Source of the DNA: Eremomyces bilateralis CBS 781.70
Lineage: Eukaryota; Ascomycota; Dothideomycetes; Eremomycetales; Eremomycetaceae
NCBI RefSeq assembly: GCF_010015585.1
Contig: NW_022985068.1
Coordinates: forward strand, 1,939,911 to 2,003,910
Direction: 5' to 3'
DNA length: 64,000 nucleotides
In this document: positions 56,801-64,000 of the stretch, piece after piece
Layout of the letters: every line of letters starts with the position of its first letter
How positions within the stretch are numbered: position 1 is the first letter of the stretch
The notes under the pieces: generated by a model
Seen by the model: the letters and a program-made list of their open reading frames with translations, nothing else
Databases searched by the model: none
What the model was told of the DNA's origin: nothing
Program-made: the position numbers and the translations under genes

Positions 56801-57866
56801 TCGGCCACTCGGTAAGGATATTCAGTCGACTGGTTTCGAATCGACCTTGGTCATCTTTCGGCATGATTGCACGAAGGTCGATGGTAGGATTCGCTTGCAG
56901 ATATGCGGGTGCTTCGACATGTGATTGAGTATCGACGAGATGTTCGGCCAAAGGAAACCTTTTCATGTCAGCTTACATCTTGAGTTCCGAGGACCTACTC
57001 ACTTCTCATGCTGCATTCGTTGCAGTGCCACTAGCGTGTGTTTTGCTGCCTCAAAATAGCTTTGTCGTTCCTCGAGCATGACATACTCGATATCCGGATC
57101 TAGTATCAAATCTTCCGATCGGGCAAAGAACAAATCGACCTCTGGGGGATTTTGTTGGACTCCACTCAAAGGTCGGGCGGCTATGGTTGCGACAAGACAT
57201 GTAGTTCGGAAACAGTCATCGCGAGGACTGAGAACCACTAGTGAACCTTGAATCAATCGACTGGACTGTTCCCAATGGACACGTTTTCCGATGCGCTGAA
57301 TGGAAAAGACAACTTTAACTGCCACCCCCATGGTAGAAGGGATCACAGCGGTTACATGAACCTTCTTCCATCAATCCTTCAGTTTCATAATTTGGGATCT
57401 CACTTACTCGGTCATAGAATCCAGCGGTAGATCCCAAATCGGTTTCGCATGCCCCGGGATCTGATCTGAGCTGTTGAACCGCATCACGGAGGGGCTTGAC
57501 CGTATCACGGCGTAGCAGCTTATAGTGCGTTTCCAGGTACTTCTCCTTAGATTTCCAGGGACCATCGACTAGATTCCTCGGGCCAGAATAGTTGTCGGGG
57601 TCGTAGTCTAGAGGGTCGGTCTCGTCAAGGAACTCATTCGCGGTTGGCACCTCGGATTCCGATATCCAAGGCATGACAGGATTGGAACCATATTTGGACG
57701 GCGATTTGGACGCATATGTTCGGATCCTATTTTGGAGGGCACGGAATTCGACGAGATTGGTACGAACCGTCTCAATAAGAGGGTGACCGTCAGCAGACGT
57801 GCGATTAAAGTGAAATCGTCCATCAGGCGCACTCGATTCATGCCTTGGTGGGAATTCTCTCGGCAT
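53889..57866 (-). CDS. NFX1-type zinc-finger SF1 helicase (ZNFX1/Hrr1-like)
   Basis: Five exons, 57866-57408, 57361-57003, 56958-54881, 54824-54731 and 54684-53889, give 1261 residues; introns are only 44-56 bases. The Upf1-like superfamily 1 core has Walker A GPPGTGKT at about 354-361, motif II IVLIEEAAETLEAPV, motif III VGDHLQLRPH, motif V SYQGEENDIVLLSLVRSN and motif VI VAISRAKRGFYMFGN. After it come NFX1-type Cys/His repeats, CDTPLDCGHPCQLRCHP and CERSLPCGHSCGQICGEPC, split by the fourth intron. The C-terminal 230 residues are low complexity. Relatives are animal ZNFX1, which senses viral RNA and acts in small-RNA inheritance, and S. pombe Hrr1 of the RNA-directed RNA polymerase complex. 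A role in RNA silencing or RNA surveillance is therefore likely. The zinc-finger array is short, about two full repeats. Confidence 0.94.
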
Positions 57867-59829
57867 GATCGGCTCTTGATGAGTCGTGCGGTGGAAGCAC
57901 TACGACGCGGAAAGATGGAGTCAGTGATGGCTCCGACCCATTACGCTGGTGGGGGAGTCGACGCACCTTATTCTTGGTCCGAAACGGTGGCTAAGAGATA
58001 GGAAGGGGGTGAAGGAAGGCGAGGAGCCAAAACCTTTTCCCAAACAGAAGAAGGCCGCTCCCTTGGATGCTGCTTTGGGTACTGTTTTGGATACTGACTG
58101 CGGCACTGAGTATTGGACTAAACAGAAGAGGTTTCTCGACCTCCTCAATTTTGGAATTCTGCAGTTTGGCTTGTAAAAACAGGTTTAATGGGTGTGGAGG
58201 GAAATTGAGGAATCCGGGAGAAATTAACAACGACAAACATCAGAGTGTAGTCGGATCATGTGGTTGATCGCCACGAGCGAAAGATTGCACGCCGCTGAGA
58301 ACCGTACAGAATCCAATGGCTCAAGGCACGACGAAAAGTACCCACCGGTGTCGCCTGCTTGTCTAATTGAGTTCTGTTTCTGCTACTTTTGCCAGTGTAG
58401 TATTTAGCCACCTGCTTCAACTCGCTGAGAAAGAAACGGGCCAGGGAGCTGCAAGCTATAACAACCCTCTGCTTCAAGCGAGTCGTCAAAGTGGAATTTC
58501 CGACACTGGCTGGATGACTGAATACTCTCAAACATACTGATCACTGGAACACTTCAAGTATAGGGTGTGTGTAAAAATAATTGACAGTCAAACGGGGAAG
58601 AGGAGGACGCATTAGCAGTAGAATAAGAAGAATTGGGCTGCAATGAGCATCCAGGAGAAGTTCAAGACATGCAAAGTGAAGTTGCGCAAAGAAGATCGAT
58701 ATATCAAGAATGTCCGTGCGACCTGGAGGTTGGAGAGGGTCAATACCATACCTCTGATTCCCCTGTAAGACGACAGGGTATTCCTTAAGCAGTCAGGATG
58801 TGGAGATGAGAGCTCAGATGACCTAATGGGTAGATGCATGCTGGTATTCATTATCCTTTTACTCCCACATCCCATCATGATTGGAGGATGATATACCATA
58901 CCCTTGGTCTCTCAATGGGATCGTTGCAAGATATTGGTCATACTGTCCGTCAGGATAGATACAGCTGCTCTCTGTATCCTCGGTTGTGTTGGTCATATAT
59001 TGTCCTAGAACGGAGGCGATGGAATGCCGTCGAGAGGCTCCTTGTCGCATCGAAGATCATTGCAAGCAGCGGCAAGGCTGTCTTCAAGATTCGTTACCGC
59101 TACTTATCCGAAACTGCATGCATGAATCAAGTATCCAAGTCACAAATCAACTAGACACTTCCCAAGCACTGAGCCCTGAAGCCAAGGCGGATGGGTACTG
59201 GTCCTGTGTACTCCATCGTGTGTCTTCGGTCGGGTACCGGAAGCATCAAACAAAGAGCAGAGGAGTCCACAGCCAAATAGGATAGTCACAAGATGGTTAA
59301 ATCATGATGCACGTAGGCTATAGATACAACAGAATGGGGATCCCATGAAGTCATGAATGGTCTGATTGCTTGAGGATGACATGATTAACGATGTGTCGAG
59401 AACTCGAGATGCGTGAAGCCGCGAACGAGGTTGAGTTTGGCACTCGAGCATAAACAAACCATACTGTAAATGGAATAGCGTCTACATCCAAAAGGAGCAT
59501 AGCGTTGTATCAAGCCTTACCAGCCGCAATGCGGATGCGCTCCATCATCCCTGACCGACAGTGACAGCGTATGAGCAGTATGGCTTCCCCACGATCTGGT
59601 TCAATGAAGTAAACGATTCATACAACCCGGAGCGCATTGAGGGCACTACATTTGACTCTCTAGTCGTGTCGCCATCTCCTCCCTACATGCGAACCAAGCA
59701 TGTAGAGAGCGATGAAATGACCCATCCACACACTTCTTTGTAACCTCCCGTTCCCTTTGAACCGTGGATTCTACCATAACGCCATTCCGACCTCCCACCA
59801 ATTCACCGCATGCGATTATTGACGAAGCC
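57867..59829. other. Divergent intergenic region between helicase and spt8
   Basis: Both flanking promoters lie here. The segment 57950-58180 is open on the plus strand for 75 codons with a Lys/Pro-rich composition but no family pattern. No repeat of note was seen. Confidence 0.45.
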
Positions 59830-62032
59830 ATGGCCTTCGAGGATGATGAAGAGAACGGCAGCGGTAATGAACCCACCCGGCTGTACCCATACTTCATTGC
59901 TAATGTTCTTCCCAGGTTCTAGCTCGGATGAAGACCAAGATGAACAGATGATGGACGCTGACAATGCCGATGATGGTGCAGATGCGGAGGCAGATGCCGA
60001 GGGTGATGGAGAAGAGGATGCTGATGGCGACAACGATGATGATGATGATGATGGGGACAATGATGATGACGACCATGACCAGGAGGACGCCGATTCGCAA
60101 GGAGGTGCACAATCCATGAAGCCTCCTGCACGACCACCGACATCGATGCCAAATGGTCTTTCACCGAGGCACCAGCCGAATGCGAATGGTGTCATGACAA
60201 ACGGGGATGCCCACCCGGAGGACCAGGTCAAACCTCCAACTCCCCAGGGAAATTCCACCCCGATACCCTTTCGACCAAGTGTTCGACCCGAGATGCTCAC
60301 GGCCCCAACTTACGACATTATTCCCACCATCGCTGCTCCTCACAGCACATCTATCAATGCAGTGTGTTCTACATCGGACATGAGATGGGTCTTTACGGCC
60401 GGCACAGATGGATATATTCGGAAGTTCAATTGGGTGGACACTGCGAATGGAAAACTGGCTCTCACCGTCGCGCAAAGGCACCCATTCGTGGATAGTGTTA
60501 CGAAGGCCGGTGTACTCCTAAGTTATTGGGACAATGAAGAAGCTCCAGGTACGGCCTATGACTCGGAAGAGCATTGGTTACGAAAGCTGACGAAACAGAT
60601 CGCACGCCTCTGGATGAAGATACTCCGCCGTCCCCAATTTACTCTCTTGCAGTCCACCATCAGGGACTTTGGATACTCTCGGGGTTGGAGAATGGAGGTA
60701 TCAACCTACAATCTGTACGTCATAACGAAGGGACGAGGATCGCAGCATTGCAAAAGCACACGTCCGCCGTTTCGGTATTGTCACTGGCAGACGACGAGAC
60801 TTCGGTGCTCTCTGGAAGCTGGGACAAGACCATTGTAAACTGGGACCTCAATACGGGCCAAGTGGTGCGCACATTTGAAGGAAGCGGGAGTCAGATTTCG
60901 GCCATCGAGCGACGACCCCAGTCGAGCCTCCCGGTGCCTGAGGAATTGGCTTCATACCGACCGGTACCAAGTTCGACATTCTCGTCAAACTATGATTCTA
61001 AACCTTCGGCGAATGGATTTACGATGAACGGTACCACCGCCGACGATCATTCTTTACCTCGAGAGGATCGACCAAGCGACGTTCTCCCGAACGGCGAAGA
61101 TCCCCCCGGCGGTTCTCCGTCACTCAACTCTCTTTTCGGCGACGAGGACGATGAATTCTCTAGAGCCATTGCGAACGGGATTCAAGCTAATGATGACGAG
61201 GATGCGGAAGGAGATGCGAATATGCAAGATGCTGGCGGACCCGTACAGCCACCCACACAAGATACTGCTGACCAGACCCTTCCAAACGGGGAACGGAATT
61301 CACCAGTTGCCGAAGCACCACCCACAAACGATGGCGAGAACTTGAATGGACACGAGAAAGCTCAAGAATCGGGTTCGTGGCCAAATGGTCTCCCTCTCTC
61401 CGATGAACCGCGCCATGCACAGGATGCCACCGACTCAACCTCAAAACCCATCGACTCCAACCGAAATACCTTCCTCGACGCCTCAATCGACGGCACGATT
61501 CGCATTTGGGATCAACGACAACAAAATCCGATTGCTCGGATTCTACCTGGTCCAGGTGTACCACCCTGGTGTATGAACGCGTGCTGGTCACCGGATGGAA
61601 ACTTCATCTACGCCGGTCGCCGGAACAACACTGTCGAAGAATACAGTCTTGCGCATGGACTAAAAGCGCCGAGTCGAACATTTAAATTCCCATATGGTAG
61701 CGGAGCAGTGAGCGCAATCAAAGCAATGCCGAATGGGAAACATTTGGTTTGGTAAGTTCCGCTACAATCCGGTCGGAATAGGAGTCTAATAGTTTTCTAG
61801 CGCATCGCATGATATCCTACGGCTATATGATCTTAAAGACCAGGAGGAAACCAAAACACGACACTCGGTCGTTCCCTTCTTGATTATTCCGGGTCATCGT
61901 ACTGGCGTCATCTCCCAGTTGTACATTGATCCCTCATGCACCTTCATGATTTCGACCGCAGGGAACCGAGGGTGGGAAGGGAATTCTACGGAGGTACTAC
62001 TAGGCTATGAGATTGGCGCATCGAAAGCATAG
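59830..62032 (+). CDS. spt8: Spt8-like WD40 subunit of the SAGA complex
   Basis: Exons 59830-59863, 59916-60548, 60599-61751 and 61801-62032 give 683 residues. The short first exon MAFEDDEENGSG joins SSSDEDQDEQMMDADNADD to form a very acidic N terminus of about 75 residues, much of it a GAT-rich run coding for Asp. WD40 blades follow: NAVCSTSDMRWVFTAGTDGY, then VLSGSWDKTIVNWDLNTGQ, ASIDGTIRIWDQRQ and CASHDILRLYDL. A disordered insert of about 180 residues splits the propeller. Spt8 is the TBP-binding subunit of the SAGA coactivator in the nucleus and controls TBP delivery to promoters. An upstream ATG at 59810 is in the frame of exon 2 but crosses the first intron without splicing; the conserved acidic start supports 59830. 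Confidence 0.93.
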
Positions 62033-64000
62033 GGCATGGAAGTCGTTGAGGCACCTCATTGTGTAGGTTGAACGACGGAGGATACCCACCACATCGGCGT
62101 TGAGGTTATTCATCATTAGAATGGAGAATGGGTCAGTAGGGTGTGATATCTAGGGTATTCAATGCCCGACATCACCGATTTTACTGTAAGTTCCACTATA
62201 AAATGTTAGTGTGCTACTACTCGTAACTTGTCAGACGGTGTGGTTTTGTGATCTATCTGCTCTGAATATCGTTAGGACAAGATTTCGAGTTATTCTTTCA
62301 CCCCCAAATGTTTAGAACGGACTTTTCATGCAGCCCTAGTCCATCCAACCTCCTCACGAGTCATTGAGAATGCGGTATTCCACAATGGGCATTCCAACCA
62401 TGGAGTTGGCCAAAGTCCACCACTAAAGCCCCAGGACAGGAGTATTTCATACCTCGATCGGGAATGCATTTTACATTGTGTTCAGCTCCGTTCGCGGGCG
62501 GTTCGCCCCCTCCGAACGATCGGCAGAAAGATCGACAGTATGTTGCCAAGTCCCAGCACCGATCCGCGATGAGGAAGACATCGAGTCCGAATGGCACCAC
62601 GTACGTACAGAAGTTTAGCAGCGTTAGGGTAATGCAGTCATAGCCTCGCAGGCGTTCCAACAAGAAAAAGCATGTATACAGTACCATCCCATTCACACCA
62701 GGGCACCCGGTGCAATAGACCACCTACTGTCAGCCGCAGGAGAGTCCTGAACCCAACGAGCCTGTTTGTAGACAACCGAGTCGAAGGCAGTGATGACATA
62801 AGCATATTCGAGAAGGGCGATGTTTGTGGATGATGATCAATGGTGTCGTGTCTAGGGGGTGGATGTGGATAGGGTTACATCACTCATGATCTCACATTCA
62901 GACAAGTTCGGTAGACCTGGTGAGATTCGATATACTTTGAAGCATTGGAATCTAAGTGGTACAAATGGCTTATGTGTGAAAGGTGTGAAAAGTGTGAAGG
63001 GTGAGGAGAGCGGGTGTTGGGCGCGTCTTGAAACCCGACCGAATCAACGGATCGGGCCAGGCTGGGGCGAAGGCGTGAAGGATGATGAGATGGAGACGAA
63101 TCAATGGATCAAATGAATGGTGGATGCAGTGGACTGTTCATTTCTTATTTTCCTTGGGGCTGTTGGTGGTTGGCGAGGATGAATTGAAAATGAATTGAAA
63201 ACGGACTTGCTAGAGTTGACACTGTGATACTCCCATAGTTACCTATCTCCCAATTATTACCATATTGCCTTCTCGCTCCCTCGATTGCCCTCTTTCTCCC
63301 CTAAGGGATCTCCGGCTTTCGCCCCTCTAGAAGTTGAGGTCTTTAAGCCCAGCACTTTAATAATAATACTGCATTTGAGTCATTCCGCTCTGACACGCCT
63401 GTGTTTCCAAACTCTTGCTGAAGACGTAATACTGGTATTCGGTAACTACGGAGGAACCGACAAAGTATTAATCGCTCCTACGACGAGTGCTACGCCGCGA
63501 CGCTTTCATCTTATCCCTACATTAATTACCCAACCAATCCCAAGGAAGTGTCATTACTTTGGAGTCTAGTTAGCCGTACCGGTGTACTGCTAATTATCGC
63601 TTGCTCGTTGGAAGACTTGGAACGTGCTGCTTGTCCCCTCCACCCGTCCTACTACTCATCACTTGCCGTATCCTGGTTTCCAACTTACCTACGTACCAGC
63701 TCCAGCGTTTACGACGAACCTCCATCTTTTCCTTCGCTTCATCTTTACTCCTCGTGCTCGACTGCCTACTTCTATCCCTCTCCGCACGCCGAGACTTGCT
63801 GGTATCGTCGCCTACCATTCGTTTCAGCCTTCTCCGACTTGTCCTTGTTCATCTGACGCCCACCTGAACCTCCCGACAACGATCCACGTATCTTGCCTCC
63901 CTGCCGATTCAGCAGGTTTGCTCAGTAACGAGAAACCCACACCCCAAGACTTATCGTCCGAAAGCGCTGCTGCCTATCATTGGATTCAACGTCAACATTC
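62033..64000. other. Right-end intergenic region
   Basis: The first part is the 3' region of spt8. The last 700 bases are strongly C/T-rich on the plus strand (for example 63270-63350 and 63600-63900), which in these fungi usually marks the promoter and long 5' leader of a rightward gene, so a gene probably starts beyond 64000. Frames inside this part are pyrimidine-composition artefacts. Confidence 0.45.

Noticed and set aside
59810-59915. ATG at 59810 as an unspliced start for spt8
   Set aside because: It would translate the first intron; the spliced start at 59830 gives the expected acidic N terminus with good GTAATG and CCCAG sites.
59985-60085. GAT-rich run looking like a microsatellite
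   Set aside because: It is coding sequence for the Asp-rich N terminus of the Spt8-like protein.
62361-62723. 120-codon minus-strand frame rich in Cys and Gly
   Set aside because: No family pattern, no splice continuation, and it lies in the spt8 3' region; judged a chance frame.
1-64000. Search for CRISPR arrays, rRNA genes, LTR-type or other virus-like elements and intact DNA transposons
   Set aside because: No regular spaced repeats, no rRNA words, no transposase, integrase or reverse transcriptase pattern, and no paired long terminal repeats were seen by eye; small decayed pieces cannot be excluded.

Overview
The window looks like nuclear DNA of a filamentous ascomycete, most likely a Eurotiomycete of the Aspergillus/Penicillium type. 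The evidence is the gene structure: short introns of 44-92 bases (one of 183) with GTRNGT donors and CTAAC/CTGAC-like branch sites, and compact genes separated by long pyrimidine-rich intergenic DNA. The protein set (Ssr4, Whi3-like, a mitoribosomal S35/Bot1 protein, an AflR-like Zn2Cys6 factor, a HeLo-like domain kinase) is also typical of this group. The exact species cannot be named from the sequence. I reconstructed seventeen protein genes or gene remnants by joining exons across splice sites and checking the reading frame at every junction.

Left part (1-19 kb): the 5' portion of the SWI/SNF-RSC subunit Ssr4 runs off the left edge. It is followed by 6-phosphogluconate dehydrogenase, which has one probable GC-AG intron, and by a cutinase that keeps its catalytic residues but has lost its 5' part. 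Next come an RBM42-type RNA-binding protein, a monocarboxylate-porter-like MFS transporter, the rRNA-processing protein Utp18 and a sterol O-acyltransferase of the MBOAT family. Middle (19-41 kb): a seven-helix membrane protein of unknown function, a dienelactone hydrolase, an AflR-like transcription factor, a FAD monooxygenase, a threonyl-tRNA synthetase with a likely mitochondrial presequence, mitoribosomal protein S35 and a Whi3-like RNA-binding protein.

Right part (41-64 kb): a 6.7 kb stretch without a convincing gene holds short coding-like remnants, simple repeats and one 31-codon reading frame. After it come a MAPEG-family membrane protein and a 1402-residue uninterrupted gene that joins a HeLo-like helical region, a protein-kinase-like fold with degenerate motifs, an IQ-like motif and a chymotrypsin-fold protease with a complete His-Asp-Ser triad. 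Next are an NFX1-type zinc-finger SF1 helicase related to ZNFX1/Hrr1 and the SAGA subunit Spt8.

Most genes are independent housekeeping units. The stretch I find most interesting is 48.5-57.9 kb. There a presumed cell-death type signalling protein with its own protease sits next to, and on the same strand as, a helicase of a family linked to RNA silencing and antiviral defence. The AflR-like regulator, dienelactone hydrolase and FAD monooxygenase lie within 10 kb of each other but without a polyketide or peptide synthase, so any metabolic cluster role is only a guess. I saw no CRISPR array, rRNA gene, complete tRNA or recognisable intact transposon.
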